Shown here piece by piece: positions 1-9,941 of a stretch of DNA of 45,255 nucleotides; the first letter of the stretch is position 1, and every line of letters begins with the position of its first letter. Position numbers and translations under genes: made by a program. This DNA comes from an uncultured Thermodesulfobacterium sp. (GTDB lineage: Bacteria > Desulfobacterota > Thermodesulfobacteria > Thermodesulfobacteriales > Thermodesulfobacteriaceae), in assembly GCA_938091335.1 (NCBI GenBank), contig CALLJG010000013.1:1-45255 (forward strand). The letters are read 5' to 3'. The notes beneath the pieces were generated by a model, which saw only the letters and a program-made list of their open reading frames with translations, did not search any database and was not told the origin of the DNA.

Positions 1-129
1 CTTTGCTAAACCCCTTGTCTCTAAAACCTTCGTTATTGCACTTGTTAAAGTGGTCTTCCCATGATCAATATGCCCAATAGTCCCTACATTCAAATGAGGT
101 TTCTTCCTCTCAAACTTAGGCTTTGCCAT
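1..129 (-). CDS. tuf: Elongation factor Tu, N-terminal 43 codons (cut by window edge)
   Basis: EF-Tu delivers aminoacyl-tRNA to the ribosomal A site as a GTPase. Only the first 43 codons are inside the window. The reading begins [20 protein letters not shown] and continues with the P-loop GHIDHGKTT, which is typical of EF-Tu. The start ATG at 129 is preceded by an AGGAGGAT ribosome-binding site. It lies 23 bp downstream of fusA on the same strand, the usual end of the str operon (rpsL-rpsG-fusA-tuf). The remainder of the gene runs off the left edge. The identity is firm despite the truncation. Confidence 0.95.
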   Translation of the reverse strand, partial: MAKPKFERKKPHLNVGTIGHIDHGKTTLTSAITKVLETRGLAK

Positions 130-152
130 TTTTTATCCTCCTGCTTTATTTT

Positions 153-2237
153 TTATATACCTTTAGCTTTTTTTAAAATGTATTCTGCCAAATTAGCAGG
201 TACTTTTTCATAATGAGAAAATTGCATCACAAATGTCCCCCTTCCCTGTGTTAATGATCTTAAAACAGTTGCATAACCAAACATTTCACCCAATGGTACA
301 TATGCTGTAATAACCCTGGCATTTCCTCTTAAACTTATTTCTTCCACTTTACCTCTACGAGATGAAATGTCTCCTAAAACATCTCCCAAATATTCTTCAG
401 ATGTGACAATTTCTACTTTCATAATTGGTTCTAATAAAATAGGATTTGCTTTTCTACAAGCCTCTTTAAAAGCTAAAGACCCAGCTATAGCAAAAGCAAG
501 ATCAGAAGAATCTACTTCATGATAACTTCCATCAACCAATCTTACTTTTACATCAACTACTGGATAACCTGCTAAAACTCCCTCTTGCATAGCTTCTCTT
601 ACTCCTTTTTCAATTGAGGGAATAAATTCTTTAGGAATTATTCCTCCTACAATTTCTGATAAAAAAAGAAATCCTTTACCATGATAAGGTTCCACTATCA
701 ATTTTACATGACCATATTGACCTCTTCCTCCAGTTTGTCTAATATATTTTCCTTCAGCCTCTGCTGTAGTAGTAATAGTTTCTTTATAGGCAACTTCTGG
801 TTTACCCACATTTACTCCTACTTTAAATTCTCTTATTAATCTATCTACAATAATTTCCAAATGAAGTTCTCCCATACCCCAAATTAATGTTTGTCCTGTT
901 TCATTATCTACCTTTATTCTAAAGGAAGGATCTTCTATAGCTATTTTTTGAAGTGCCAAAGATAACTTTTCTTGATCTGCTTTAGTTTTAGGTTCTACTG
1001 CCACAGAAATTACCGGTTCAGGAATTTCGAGTTTTTCAAGCTCAATAGGATAATTCTCATCACATAGTGTATCACCGGTAGTTGTGACTCTCAAACCAAC
1101 AGCTGCTACAATATCTCCTGCAAAAGCTCCTGTAATTTCTTCCTTCTGATTAGCATGCATTCTTACTAATCTTCCAATTCTTTCTTTTTTTCTTTTAGTA
1201 GAATTGTAAACAGAGATACCACTTTCTAATCTTCCAGAATAAATTCTAAGGAAGGTCAAAGTTCCTATATAGGGATCTGTCACAATTTTGAAAGCAAGAG
1301 CTGAAAGTGGGGCATCAGGATCAGTAGGTCGTTCTTCTATTTCTCCAGTCTCAGGATTAATTCCTTTAACTGCAGGAATATCAAGAGGAGAAGGTAAGTA
1401 ATCAATAATGGCATCCAGTAAAGGTTGAATTCCTTTATTTTTAAAAGCTGCTCCACATAAAACCGGAACAATTTTAAAATTTATAGTGCCCTCTCTAATT
1501 GCTTTTTTTATTTCTTCAGGAGTAATTGGAACCTCTTCCAAATATTTCTCCATTATTCCATCATTTATATCAGCAAGTGTTTCAATCATTTTTATTCTAT
1601 ACTCTTGTGCTTTATCTTTCAGTTTCGATGGAATCTTTTCATAGTGATATTTAGCTCCTAAAGATTCTTCATCCCAAATTATAGCTCTCATTTCTACTAA
1701 ATCTATTACTCCTACAAATTCGCTTTCTTCCCCAACTGGAATTTGTATAGGAAGAGGAGTTGCCCCTAATCTTTGTCTAATCTGTTCAACTACTTCTTCG
1801 AAATTAGCTCCTACCCTATCCATTTTATTAATGAAAGCTATTCTTGGAACTTTGTATTTATTAGCCTGCCTCCATACAGTTTCTGATTGAGGTTCAACAC
1901 CACCTACTGCACAGAAAATTACCACTACACCATCTAAAACCCTAAGACTTCTTTCAACTTCAATGGTAAAATCAACATGTCCTGGTGTATCAATAATATT
2001 TATTCTATGACCTCTCCAAAAAGTTGTAGTACAAGCAGAAGTAATAGTAATTCCTCTTTCCTGCTCCTGAGGTAAAAAATCCATAACTGCAGTGCCTTCG
2101 TCAACTTCTCCAATTTTATATGTTTTTCCTGTATAATAAAGAACCCTTTCAGTTGTTGTAGTTTTCCCTGCATCAATATGAGCTACAAATCCTATATTTC
2201 TAGTTGTCTTTAAAATCTTTAATTCTTCAGATATCAT
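153..2237 (-). CDS. fusA: Elongation factor G
   Basis: EF-G catalyses GTP-driven translocation of tRNA and mRNA on the ribosome. The 694-aa product has the normal full length. It carries the P-loop AHIDAGKTT at residues 19-27, the switch II region DTPGH, and NKMD, followed by the EF-G-specific domains II to V. The C-terminal part contains the [10 protein letters not shown] stretch of domain IV. The start ATG at 2237 has only a weak GTAAAG upstream, so expression probably depends on coupling or read-through from rpsG 75 bp upstream. Position and order match the conserved str operon. Nothing unusual is seen in the protein. Confidence 0.98.
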   Translation of the reverse strand: MISEELKILKTTRNIGFVAHIDAGKTTTTERVLYYTGKTYKIGEVDEGTAVMDFLPQEQERGITITSACTTTFWRGHRINIIDTPGHVDFTIEVERSLRVLDGVVVIFCAVGGVEPQSETVWRQANKYKVPRIAFINKMDRVGANFEEVVEQIRQRLGATPLPIQIPVGEESEFVGVIDLVEMRAIIWDEESLGAKYHYEKIPSKLKDKAQEYRIKMIETLADINDGIMEKYLEEVPITPEEIKKAIREGTINFKIVPVLCGAAFKNKGIQPLLDAIIDYLPSPLDIPAVKGINPETGEIEERPTDPDAPLSALAFKIVTDPYIGTLTFLRIYSGRLESGISVYNSTKRKKERIGRLVRMHANQKEEITGAFAGDIVAAVGLRVTTTGDTLCDENYPIELEKLEIPEPVISVAVEPKTKADQEKLSLALQKIAIEDPSFRIKVDNETGQTLIWGMGELHLEIIVDRLIREFKVGVNVGKPEVAYKETITTTAEAEGKYIRQTGGRGQYGHVKLIVEPYHGKGFLFLSEIVGGIIPKEFIPSIEKGVREAMQEGVLAGYPVVDVKVRLVDGSYHEVDSSDLAFAIAGSLAFKEACRKANPILLEPIMKVEIVTSEEYLGDVLGDISSRRGKVEEISLRGNARVITAYVPLGEMFGYATVLRSLTQGRGTFVMQFSHYEKVPANLAEYILKKAKGI

Positions 2238-2312
2238 ACTTTACATAATTAAAAAATATTTAAAAAACCTTTTGCCCACTTTCTTTGCTTATAACTTTAA
2301 AAGAAAAGAAAA

Positions 2313-2786
2313 TTACCAACGGTAGTGAGCAAAAACTTTATTAGACTCAGCCATTTTATGAGTATCATCTCTTTTTTTAATAGCTGCTCCTTTTTCATGA
2401 TAGGCATCCCATAATTCATTAGCTAGTCTATCAACCATAGTTTTTTCTGGCCGTGCTTTAGCTGCATTAATAATCCATTTTATAGCCAAAGATATTTGCC
2501 TTTCTGGTCTTACTTCTACAGGTATTTGATAATTTGCTCCACCTATTCTCCTTGTACGAGTCTCAAGTAAAGGTTTTACATTTCCTATAGCTCTTTCAAA
2601 AATCTTTAAAGGATTTTCACCCCCTGATTTTTCCTTTAATTTTTCTAATGCAGAATAAAAGATCTTACGTGCAATATTCTTCTTCCCATCCCTCATTAAA
2701 TTATTAATAAATTTTTCAACCAGAATGCTGCCAAATTTAGGATCTGGAGGTATCTCTCTTTTTGATACAGGTCCTTTCCTTGGCAT
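2313..2786 (-). CDS. rpsG: 30S ribosomal protein S7
   Basis: S7 nucleates assembly of the 30S head by binding the 3' domain of 16S rRNA. The 157-aa protein has the typical length and family features: MPRKGPVSKREIPPDPKFGS at the start, then the KKNIARKI and GGANYQIPVEVRPERQ segments, and the C-terminal KMAESNKVFAHYRW. The ATG at 2786 follows a GGAG ribosome-binding site with good spacing. It sits 18 bp after rpsL and upstream of fusA, as in most bacterial str operons. Confidence 0.98.
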   Translation of the reverse strand: MPRKGPVSKREIPPDPKFGSILVEKFINNLMRDGKKNIARKIFYSALEKLKEKSGGENPLKIFERAIGNVKPLLETRTRRIGGANYQIPVEVRPERQISLAIKWIINAAKARPEKTMVDRLANELWDAYHEKGAAIKKRDDTHKMAESNKVFAHYRW

Positions 2787-2804
2787 AAAAATTTCTCCTA
2801 TTTA

Positions 2805-3176
2805 TTATTTAGGTTTAGGGGTACCATATTTAGACCGAGACTTTCTTCTATTCTGTACTCCTGCAGCATCCAATGTTCCTCTAATTATTTTATATCTCAC
2901 TCCAGGCAAATCTCTTACCCTTCCTCCTCTTACCAAAACCACTGAGTGTTCCTGTAAATTATGTCCAATACCTGGAATATATGCAGTAATCTCAACTCCA
3001 TTAGTAAGTCTTACTCTTGCAACCTTTCTTAAGGCTGAATTAGGTTTTTTAGGTGTCACAGTATAAACTCTTACACATACTCCTCTTTTTTGAGGACATC
3101 CTTGCAAAGCAGGTGTCCTCGATCTTTTAATCTTTTTCCCTCTTCCTAATCTTACTAATTGGTTAATAGTAGGCAC
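2805..3176 (-). CDS. rpsL: 30S ribosomal protein S12
   Basis: S12 sits at the decoding centre of the 30S subunit. The 123-aa product is full length and shows the diagnostic [20 protein letters not shown] region, where streptomycin-resistance changes map in other species, and [10 protein letters not shown]. The start codon is GTG at 3176, preceded by AGAGGT. That start gives the conserved [10 protein letters not shown]-terminus, so it is preferred over alternatives. It is the first gene of the str operon, with its promoter about 40 bp upstream at 3217-3244. Confidence 0.97.
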   Translation of the reverse strand: MPTINQLVRLGRGKKIKRSRTPALQGCPQKRGVCVRVYTVTPKKPNSALRKVARVRLTNGVEITAYIPGIGHNLQEHSVVLVRGGRVRDLPGVRYKIIRGTLDAAGVQNRRKSRSKYGTPKPK

Positions 3177-3216
3177 AATAACCTCTTATATTTAACTTAA
3201 AATTTAGCAAAGCCTT

Positions 3217-3244
3217 TATATAATACTTTTTATTATATTGTCAA
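3217..3244 (-). promoter_or_regulatory. Promoter of the str operon (rpsL)
   Basis: On the minus strand a perfect -35 TTGACA (3244-3239) is followed after 16 bp by TATATA (3222-3217). Transcription would start about 30 bp ahead of the rpsL GTG. This is a near-consensus sigma-70 promoter, as expected for a highly expressed ribosomal operon. Position and match are seen directly; activity is inferred. Confidence 0.7.
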
Positions 3245-3338
3245 GAGAGAATTTAATTTTTAGTCTCTTTTAAAAAATTAAAAGTATTAATATTATACCA
3301 TCTATATAAAAATTTGTTAAGCTTTCTTATTTATCTTA

Positions 3339-3367
3339 TTGAAAAATTAATTTTTAAAATTTACTAT
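3339..3367 (+). promoter_or_regulatory. Putative promoter giving a leaderless rarA mRNA
   Basis: TTGAAA (3339-3344), a 17-bp spacer and TACTAT (3362-3367) form a plausible sigma-70 promoter. The rarA ATG lies at 3374, exactly where transcription would begin, and no Shine-Dalgarno sequence precedes it. This suggests a leaderless or nearly leaderless mRNA. The whole rarA/rpsL divergent gap is very AT-rich, so chance matches are a real risk. Confidence 0.4.
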
Positions 3368-3373
3368 TAAATT

Positions 3374-4672
3374 ATGGAGAAAAACTTTCAAATACCTTTG
3401 GCAGAAAGATTAAAACCTTTAAATTTTTCTGAATTTGTAGGTCAAAAACATCTATTAGGGGAAAAAGGTATTCTAAAAAATTTATTAAAGACAAATAAAA
3501 TTTTTTCTTTTATTTTATGGGGACCACCTGGCACAGGGAAAACAGTATTAGCCCATTTGATAGGAAAAACTTTAAATGCAAATTTTATTTCTTTAAGTGC
3601 TGTAGATACATCTTTAAAGCAATTAAAAGAAATTATTCATCATGCCCAAAAATTAAAATCCTTGGGTAAATTAACAATTATTTTTATTGATGAATTTCAC
3701 AGATTTAATAAATCCCAGCAGTCTTTTTTACTTCCTTTTATAGAAAAAGGGGAGATTTATCTTATCGGTTCCACAACCCAAAATCCTTCATTTGAAATAA
3801 TTTCTCCTTTGCTCTCAAGATTGAAGGTGTTTACACTAAAACCACTTTCACAAGAAGAAATACTTATTATTTTAAATAGAGCTTTAGAAGATAAAGAAAG
3901 AGGATTAGGTAATTTGGGAATAGAAATAGAAAAGGAGGTTCTTGAAAAAATTGCTTCTACAAGCTCTGGAGATGCCCGATTTGCTTTAAATACTTTAGAA
4001 TGGTTGGTAGAAATTAATCTTGCTCAAGACAAGAGAAAAATTACTATTAAAGATCTTTCCAAGGATTTATTATTTAAACCACTTTATTATGACAAATCGG
4101 AAGAGGAGCATTATAATCTTATTTCAGCTTTTCACAAAAGTATGAGAGGAAGTGATCCAGATGCTACTCTTTATTGGATGGTAAGAATGCTTAAAGCAGG
4201 AGAAGATCCTCTTTATATTGCTAGAAGGATTATTATTTGCGCTGCTGAAGATGTAGGATTAGCAGATCCTATGGCTTTAATTATATCTGTAGCTGCCAAA
4301 CATGCCTTTGAATTTCTTGGCGAACCAGAAGCAGAATTAGCTTTAGCTGAGGCAGCACTTTATGTAGCTTGTGCACCAAAAAGCAATTCAGTCTCTACAG
4401 CTTTAAACTTAGCCTCTGAAGAAGTAGAAAAAACTAAAAATCTTGAAGTACCTTTTCATTTAAGAAATCCTGTAACAAAGCTTATGAAAGAATTAGGTTA
4501 CGGGAAAAATTATAAATATCCTCATCATTTTGAAAAAGGCTTTATAAATCAGTCTTATCTCCCAAAAGAGATCAAAGATAAAATTTTTTATGTACCAAAG
4601 GAAATAGGATTTGAGAAAAAAATAAAAGCTCATTTGAAAAACCTATGGAAAAATCTCAAAAAATGGGATTGA
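3374..4672 (+). CDS. rarA: Replication-associated recombination protein A (MgsA/WRNIP1 family AAA+ ATPase)
   Basis: RarA is a AAA+ ATPase related to clamp-loader subunits that acts at stalled replication forks with SSB. The 432-aa protein starts MEKNFQIPLAERLKP, the usual N-terminal signature. It carries Walker A GPPGTGKT at residues 50-57 and Walker B IFIDEFHRF around 103-111. The RarA tetramerisation region, including HKSMRGSDPDATLYW, follows. Length is normal. No ribosome-binding site precedes the ATG (see the promoter entry). It overlaps the next gene by 28 bp, so the two are probably co-transcribed. Confidence 0.93.
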   Translation: MEKNFQIPLAERLKPLNFSEFVGQKHLLGEKGILKNLLKTNKIFSFILWGPPGTGKTVLAHLIGKTLNANFISLSAVDTSLKQLKEIIHHAQKLKSLGKLTIIFIDEFHRFNKSQQSFLLPFIEKGEIYLIGSTTQNPSFEIISPLLSRLKVFTLKPLSQEEILIILNRALEDKERGLGNLGIEIEKEVLEKIASTSSGDARFALNTLEWLVEINLAQDKRKITIKDLSKDLLFKPLYYDKSEEEHYNLISAFHKSMRGSDPDATLYWMVRMLKAGEDPLYIARRIIICAAEDVGLADPMALIISVAAKHAFEFLGEPEAELALAEAALYVACAPKSNSVSTALNLASEEVEKTKNLEVPFHLRNPVTKLMKELGYGKNYKYPHHFEKGFINQSYLPKEIKDKIFYVPKEIGFEKKIKAHLKNLWKNLKKWD

Positions 4673-5586
4673 AAAAGATATCTTTAGTTATACCTGTTCA
4701 TAATGAAGAAAAAAATATTCCTATAGTATATGAGGAAGCCAAATCTATTTTAGAGGAACTTTTTGAGACAAAAAATTATACTTATGAAATTATCTTTGTC
4801 AATGATGGAAGTACTGACAATACTTTAGAAGTTCTTAAAAAACTTAAACAAAAAGATCCTTTTTTAAGAATTCTCAATATGGATAAAAATAGAGGACAAG
4901 CTTCTGGACTTACTGCTGGTTTTTTTTATGCTAAAGGAGACATAATAGTTACCATGGATGGTGATGGACAAAATGATCCTAAATATATTAAAAAACTAAT
5001 AGAAAAAATAGAAAAAGGTTATAAAGTAGTAACAGGATACAGAATAAAAAGAAAGGAGCCTTTTGTAACAAGAATCTTACCCTCAAAAATTGCAAACTGG
5101 CTCATAAGTGTAGTAACAGGACTTAAAGTTAGAGATAATGGATGTTCTTTAAAGGCTTACCTTTCTCCTATACCTAAAAAATTTCAAATTCCTCATGGAT
5201 TTCATCGCTTTATTCCTGCTTTATTTGGAGTAAAAAATGAAGAAGTTTTTGAAATTTCAGTAATTGATAGACCAAGATTATATGGAAAAACTCATTATAA
5301 CCTTAAAAGAACTTTTGAAGTTATAAGAGATCTACTTACTATACGTTTTATTTTATTAGATCCTATAAAATTTGAAAAAATTTTTAAATATTTATTTTTC
5401 CTTTTGATAATGTTATCTTTTATTGGGTTCTTTTATTTTATTATTATTTTTAAAAAGACCCTTTTTCTCTTTTTAGATCTTTTTTTAGTGATTCCATGTA
5501 TATGTAGTTATATAATATGGAAAAATTTAAAGAGATTTAATATTGCCCAGAAAGAGAAAGTATTTAAGGTAGAAGAAATTTTTTGA
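4645..5586 (+). CDS. GT2-family (dolichyl/undecaprenyl-phosphate) glycosyltransferase with C-terminal membrane hairpin
   Basis: This family transfers a sugar from a nucleotide donor to a lipid phosphate at the inner face of the membrane. The GT-A fold is clear: PVHNEE near residue 18, VNDGSTDNT at 52-60, and the metal-binding MDGDGQND at 104-111. Two hydrophobic segments near residues 245-290 would anchor it in the membrane, as in ArnC- or DPM1-like enzymes. The true sugar is not predictable. The start overlaps the end of rarA; an internal ATG at 4663, giving [12 protein letters not shown], is an equally reasonable start because neither has a strong ribosome-binding site. Confidence 0.85.
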   Translation: MEKSQKMGLKKISLVIPVHNEEKNIPIVYEEAKSILEELFETKNYTYEIIFVNDGSTDNTLEVLKKLKQKDPFLRILNMDKNRGQASGLTAGFFYAKGDIIVTMDGDGQNDPKYIKKLIEKIEKGYKVVTGYRIKRKEPFVTRILPSKIANWLISVVTGLKVRDNGCSLKAYLSPIPKKFQIPHGFHRFIPALFGVKNEEVFEISVIDRPRLYGKTHYNLKRTFEVIRDLLTIRFILLDPIKFEKIFKYLFFLLIMLSFIGFFYFIIIFKKTLFLFLDLFLVIPCICSYIIWKNLKRFNIAQKEKVFKVEEIF

Positions 5587-5623
5587 AAATCTGATAAAAT
5601 TGAAAAATAAAAAGGAGGCATTT

Positions 5624-6862
5624 ATGTTATCTTTAAAAGAAGTTGATCCTGAAACCTGGAACTTGATTCAAAAAGAAATAGACAGACAGGAATATCAATT
5701 AGAAATGATAGCTTCTGAAAATTTAGTAAATCTTGCTGTGATGGAAGCTGAGGGTTCATGTTTAATGAATAAATATGCTGAAGGATATCCTTATGCTAGA
5801 TATTATGGAGGATGTGAAAATGTGGATGAAGTGGAAAGACTTGCTATAGAAAGAGCCAAGCTTCTTTTTGGAGCTGAACATGCCAATGTTCAACCTCATT
5901 CAGGTACTCAAGCTAATATGGCAGTTTATTTTGCTATTTTAAACCCAGGAGATACTATACTTTCAATGGACCTTTCTCATGGAGGTCATCTTTCACATGG
6001 ATCAACTGTAAACTTTTCAGGGAACTTTTATAAAATTGTACATTATGGAGTTTCTAAAGAAACAGAAACTATAGATTATGAAGAGGTAAAGGACCTTGCT
6101 TTGAAATATAAGCCTAAATTAATTATAGCCGGAGCAAGTGCTTATCCGAGAATAATAGATTTTGAAATTTTTTTTAATATTGCTAAAGAAATAGGAGCTT
6201 ATTTAATGGTAGATATGGCTCACATTGCAGGTCTTATTGCTGCAGGAATTCATCCTTCCCCAGTTCCTTACGCTGATTTTATTACCTCCACTACTCATAA
6301 AACTTTAAGAGGCCCAAGAGGAGGGTTTATTCTTTGTAAGAAGGAATATGCAAAAATAATAGATAAGATGGTTTTCCCTGGGATTCAGGGAGGACCTCAT
6401 ATGAATATCATTGCAGCAAAGGCTGTATGTTTTAAACAAGCTTTACAACCAGAATTTAAACTATATCAACAACAAGTAGTAAAAAACGCTCAAGTAATTG
6501 CTCAAGTTTTTAAACTTGAAGGATTTAGAATAATTTCTGGGGGCACAGATACACATTTAGTTTTAATAGATGTATCTACTAATGGATTAACAGGAGCAGA
6601 AGCTGAAAAAATTTTAGAAGAAGCTGGAATTGTAGTAAACAAAAATACTATCCCTTTTGATCCCAAACCACCTAAAATTACAAGTGGTATAAGAATAGGC
6701 ACTCCTATTATTACTACTAGAGGACTTAAAGAAAAGGAAGTAGAAGAAATAGCTAGTTATATGTGTGAAATATTAAAAAATTCACAAAATGAAAATTTGA
6801 GAAAACGTATAAGAGAAAAAATTAAAAAAATTTGTGAGCAATTTCCCTTTTATAAGAAATAA
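5624..6862 (+). CDS. glyA: Serine hydroxymethyltransferase
   Basis: GlyA is a PLP enzyme that interconverts serine and glycine with tetrahydrofolate and supplies one-carbon units. The 412-aa protein has the active-site [13 protein letters not shown], with the PLP lysine at residue 226, and VDMAHIAG with the cofactor-contacting Asp197 and His200. The N-terminal [20 protein letters not shown] is typical. The ATG at 5624 is chosen because AAAGGAGG lies at ideal spacing; an upstream in-frame start at 5600 would add eight residues without a ribosome-binding site. The C-terminus may overlap the next gene by 29 bp. Confidence 0.96.
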   Translation: MLSLKEVDPETWNLIQKEIDRQEYQLEMIASENLVNLAVMEAEGSCLMNKYAEGYPYARYYGGCENVDEVERLAIERAKLLFGAEHANVQPHSGTQANMAVYFAILNPGDTILSMDLSHGGHLSHGSTVNFSGNFYKIVHYGVSKETETIDYEEVKDLALKYKPKLIIAGASAYPRIIDFEIFFNIAKEIGAYLMVDMAHIAGLIAAGIHPSPVPYADFITSTTHKTLRGPRGGFILCKKEYAKIIDKMVFPGIQGGPHMNIIAAKAVCFKQALQPEFKLYQQQVVKNAQVIAQVFKLEGFRIISGGTDTHLVLIDVSTNGLTGAEAEKILEEAGIVVNKNTIPFDPKPPKITSGIRIGTPIITTRGLKEKEVEEIASYMCEILKNSQNENLRKRIREKIKKICEQFPFYKK

Positions 6863-7427
6863 ATTGAGCGAAAAAACTCATAGACCTGATTGGCATGAAT
6901 ACTTTATGCTTCTTTCTAAAATAGTAGCATTGCGTTCTGGATGTAATTCTCGTCCTACAGGTGCAGTAATTGTAAAAAATAAAAGAATTTTAGCTACAGG
7001 TTATAATGGTCCTATGCCAGGAGCTTGGCATTGTACTGATAAAGGACCTGATTATTGTTTTAGACGAGAAAAAGGAATTTCTGATATTGACAAATATAAC
7101 TTTTGCAGATCTACTCATGCTGAAGCTAATGCCATTGCTCATGCAGCTAAATTTGGCATTTCAGTAGAAGGAGCAAGTATTTATTGCACTCTTGCTCCTT
7201 GTTATATTTGCTTAAAACTTTTGGCAAGTGCAGGAATTAAAGAAATATATTATGAATACGATTATGAAAGTAGAGATTTTGAAAGAGACGAATTTTGGAA
7301 AAAAGCTATACAAGAAGCAGGAATAAAAGTTTTCAAACAAATTAAGATATCTGAAGAAACCTTTAAAAAACTTTCAGAAATACTTCCTTATCCTACTTCC
7401 AAAAGAAGATTACCTCCTACTGAATAA
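6834..7427 (+). CDS. dCMP deaminase (ComEB-type cytidine/deoxycytidylate deaminase)
   Basis: The enzyme deaminates dCMP to dUMP for dTTP synthesis. The zinc site is complete: HAE at residues 95-97 (within [12 protein letters not shown]) and APCYIC with Cys123 and Cys126. The [10 protein letters not shown] and [12 protein letters not shown] segments are typical of dCMP rather than free cytidine deaminases. The GTG start at 6834 overlaps glyA and has no ribosome-binding site. A TTG at 6864, immediately after glyA and giving [14 protein letters not shown], matches the usual family N-terminus and may be the real start. The C-terminal tail of about 40 residues is family-variable. Confidence 0.9.
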   Translation: MSNFPFIRNKLSEKTHRPDWHEYFMLLSKIVALRSGCNSRPTGAVIVKNKRILATGYNGPMPGAWHCTDKGPDYCFRREKGISDIDKYNFCRSTHAEANAIAHAAKFGISVEGASIYCTLAPCYICLKLLASAGIKEIYYEYDYESRDFERDEFWKKAIQEAGIKVFKQIKISEETFKKLSEILPYPTSKRRLPPTE

Positions 7428-7498
7428 ATATTTTTTCTTGATTTTTCTTTTTTTTGAGATTATTTTTTTATATGGGTAAGTTAAAGGAGGTGAATTTT

Positions 7499-8416
7499 AT
7501 GCCTAAGGATTATTATGAAATTCTTGGAGTTTCTAGAAATGCTACTCAAGAAGAGATTAAAAAGGCTTATCGAAAACTTGCTATGAAATATCATCCAGAC
7601 AGAAATAAAGGAGATAAAGAAGCTGAAGAAAAATTTAAAGAAATAAATGAAGCTTATGCAGTTTTGTCTGATCCAGAAAAAAGAAAATTATATGATATGT
7701 ATGGATCTGCAGAATTTGAAAGAAGATATACTACTGAAGACATTTTTAGAGGCTTTGATTTTGAAAGTGTATTTAAAGATCTAGGTATAAACTTAGGAGG
7801 ATTTTTTAAGAAAAGAAATAAAAGGGAAGGAAGAACTTTTTTCTTTGATTTAGGAGACCTTTTTAGTAATCTTTTTGGTACTTATTTTGAAGAAGAAAAT
7901 TTTTCTCCTTTTGGTGATATTTATGAAACTATCCAAATAGATTTGCCTCTTACTTTAGAAGAAATTATGAAAAAAGGAGAAAAAGAAGTAATTTTACCTG
8001 GCACTTTTGAAAGTATTAAAATAAAAATTCCTAAAGGAATTAAGGATGGACAGGTTCTTAGAATCAAAAGAAAAGAAGGTAGAAAAACTAAAGAATATTT
8101 ATTTAAAGTAAAAATAATTTCTCAACCCGGATATAAAGTAGAAGCAGGAAATATTTTTGTTGAAAAAGAAATTCCATTAACAAGTTTTCTTTTAGGAGAT
8201 GAAATAGAAATAATTACCCTAGATGGAAAAAAAGTAAAGGCAAAAGTACCTCCTCTTACAAAGCCCGGAGCTAAGTTAAGGCTTAAAGGTCTTGGGTTAC
8301 CTTTAGAAAATGGAAAACAAGGAGATATGTATGTTATTCTTTTTCCTAAAATTCCAGAAAGATTAACCTCTGAACAAAAAAATCTTTTAGAAAACTTAAA
8401 ACATACAGGTCTTTAA
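7499..8416 (+). CDS. DnaJ-class co-chaperone without zinc finger (CbpA-like)
   Basis: J-domain proteins stimulate DnaK ATPase activity and deliver substrates. The J domain occupies residues 1-70, with HPD at 32-34. Next comes a Gly/Phe-rich linker ([19 protein letters not shown]), then the two beta-rich C-terminal substrate-binding domains ending [15 protein letters not shown]. The CxxCxGxG zinc-finger repeats of true DnaJ are absent, so this resembles CbpA or a type II Hsp40. The ATG at 7499 is preceded by AAAGGAGGTG and gives [11 protein letters not shown]; an upstream TTG start at 7454 is not credible. Length is 305 aa. Confidence 0.92.
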   Translation: MPKDYYEILGVSRNATQEEIKKAYRKLAMKYHPDRNKGDKEAEEKFKEINEAYAVLSDPEKRKLYDMYGSAEFERRYTTEDIFRGFDFESVFKDLGINLGGFFKKRNKREGRTFFFDLGDLFSNLFGTYFEEENFSPFGDIYETIQIDLPLTLEEIMKKGEKEVILPGTFESIKIKIPKGIKDGQVLRIKRKEGRKTKEYLFKVKIISQPGYKVEAGNIFVEKEIPLTSFLLGDEIEIITLDGKKVKAKVPPLTKPGAKLRLKGLGLPLENGKQGDMYVILFPKIPERLTSEQKNLLENLKHTGL

Positions 8417-8438
8417 TTTTTGGAACCAAGGAGGGTTT

Positions 8439-9344
8439 ATGGTTAAAGAAATAATGGCTGATTCATTAGTTACCGAAGAAAAAGGGGTAAAAGTACTTTT
8501 TGGAGAATTTGTAAATATGGATTATTTATTTTGTTACATAGGAAGAATAATTTACGGAGAATCTGGAGTTCAAAATATATATATATTGGAAAATAAATTT
8601 TGGGGAAGGATGCTTTTTATAAACAATAATCTTCAATTTACTTCAAGAGATGAATTTATCTATCATGAAGCTCTAGTTCATATTCCTGTCCAAGCCTCTC
8701 CTAAAGGAAGTATAAAAAGGGTTCTCATATGTGGAGGTGGAGATTATGGTGCTGCTCGTGAAGTCTTAAAATACCCACAAATAGAAGAAGTAGTTATTGT
8801 GGAGATAGATCCTAAAATCCCCAAAATTGTGGAAAAATACTTCCCCCAACTTTTACCAGAAAATTCAAAAGATAATAGACTTAAACTTATAATAGCTGAC
8901 GCATATGATATGGTAAAACAATATAGAAAAGAGGAACAAAAATTTGATTTAATAATTATAGACTCTACGGATCCAGATATAAGTGAAACAGGAGTCACTC
9001 AAGAACTTTCTCATTCCCTTTTTGATGTAGAATTTCATCAAATGATTTATGAAATATGTCCCAAAGGAATAATAATTCAACAATGTGCAACACCTTTTAC
9101 TATGAAAAATATTCTTATAAAAGCTTATAAAATTTTCAAACAAGTTTATCCAGAAAATGAAATTTATTGTTATAAAGCTAATGTACCCTCCTTTGGAAGT
9201 GATAATGCCTATTTAATGAGATGCCCCTATCCTGATCCAGAAATACCTAAATGGAAAGAAATTCCTAATACTTATTATTATTCCTATGAAATTCATAGAA
9301 GCTCTTTCGGTCTTCCCAAATTTTGGAGAGAGGTTTTGAAATGA
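8439..9344 (+). CDS. speE: Polyamine aminopropyltransferase (spermidine synthase family)
   Basis: The enzyme transfers an aminopropyl group from decarboxylated S-adenosylmethionine to a diamine or polyamine. The Rossmann methyltransferase-like fold is evident: GGGDYGAAREVLKY starts at residue 99, VEIDP (121-125) binds the nucleoside, and DSTDP (175-179) carries catalytic aspartates. Asp154 in the ADAYD segment fits the family. In place of the usual DPxGPA, the sequence reads DSTDPDISETGVTQEL. Thermophilic homologues often act on agmatine or longer polyamines, so the exact acceptor is open. AAGGAGG lies just before the ATG. No speD or speA/B is seen nearby. Confidence 0.88.
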   Translation: MVKEIMADSLVTEEKGVKVLFGEFVNMDYLFCYIGRIIYGESGVQNIYILENKFWGRMLFINNNLQFTSRDEFIYHEALVHIPVQASPKGSIKRVLICGGGDYGAAREVLKYPQIEEVVIVEIDPKIPKIVEKYFPQLLPENSKDNRLKLIIADAYDMVKQYRKEEQKFDLIIIDSTDPDISETGVTQELSHSLFDVEFHQMIYEICPKGIIIQQCATPFTMKNILIKAYKIFKQVYPENEIYCYKANVPSFGSDNAYLMRCPYPDPEIPKWKEIPNTYYYSYEIHRSSFGLPKFWREVLK

Positions 9345-9359
9345 GAAACTCTGTATAGG

Positions 9360-9917
9360 ATGCATTCAAAAGGATATAAAAATGAAACTATGAAAGAACA
9401 ACAATTTAAAGAAACCGTATTTAAAGCTATTTTAGGAAGAAGAAGTATAAGAAGGTATCTTGATAAAATTCCAGAAAGAAATAAAATTCTTAAAATTTTA
9501 GAAGCAGGAATATGGGCTCCTTCAGGACATAACAACCAACCTTGGAGATTTGTAATTATTTGGTCTCAAGAAATAAAAGATAAACTTTCAGAACTAACTA
9601 TTTATAAGTCCCTAATTAAAGAAGCTCCTGTATTAATAGGAGTATTTCTAGATAAAAAGGCTATGTATCATCAAATAAAGGATCATCAATCTGCGGGAGC
9701 TTGTATTCAAAATATAATGCTTTGTGCTTATGAATTAGGATTAGGAACTTGCTGGCTTGGTGAAATTTTGAAAAATGATGATAAAGTAAAAGAGGTTTTA
9801 GGATTAGAAAAAGAAAAATATGAAATGTGCGCTCTTATTGCAGTGGGATATCCAAATGATAAAAGTCAAAGACCAGGAAGATATCCATTAGAGCATTTCA
9901 TATTAAAAGAATTATAA
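9360..9917 (+). CDS. Nitroreductase-family flavoprotein
   Basis: These FMN enzymes reduce nitro compounds, quinones or other acceptors with NAD(P)H; the substrate here is unknown. Family marks are GRRSIRRYLDK (the FMN-phosphate-binding Arg/Ser-Arg motif), WAPSGHNNQPWRF, and LGLGTCWLGEI in the C-terminal half. Length is about 175-185 aa, a compact single-domain form. An ATG at 9390, giving MKEQQFKETVFK, sits 16 nt after AAAAGGA and may be the real start instead of 9360. It lies between speE and a DsbC-like gene in a same-strand run, which says little about its role. Confidence 0.87.
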   Translation: MHSKGYKNETMKEQQFKETVFKAILGRRSIRRYLDKIPERNKILKILEAGIWAPSGHNNQPWRFVIIWSQEIKDKLSELTIYKSLIKEAPVLIGVFLDKKAMYHQIKDHQSAGACIQNIMLCAYELGLGTCWLGEILKNDDKVKEVLGLEKEKYEMCALIAVGYPNDKSQRPGRYPLEHFILKEL

Positions 9918-9941
9918 AATCTTAATAATTAAGGAGGGGAG

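Noticed and set aside
2725-3066. 113-codon plus-strand frame over rpsG/rpsL
   Set aside because: Lies opposite two certain ribosomal protein genes and has no ribosome-binding site.
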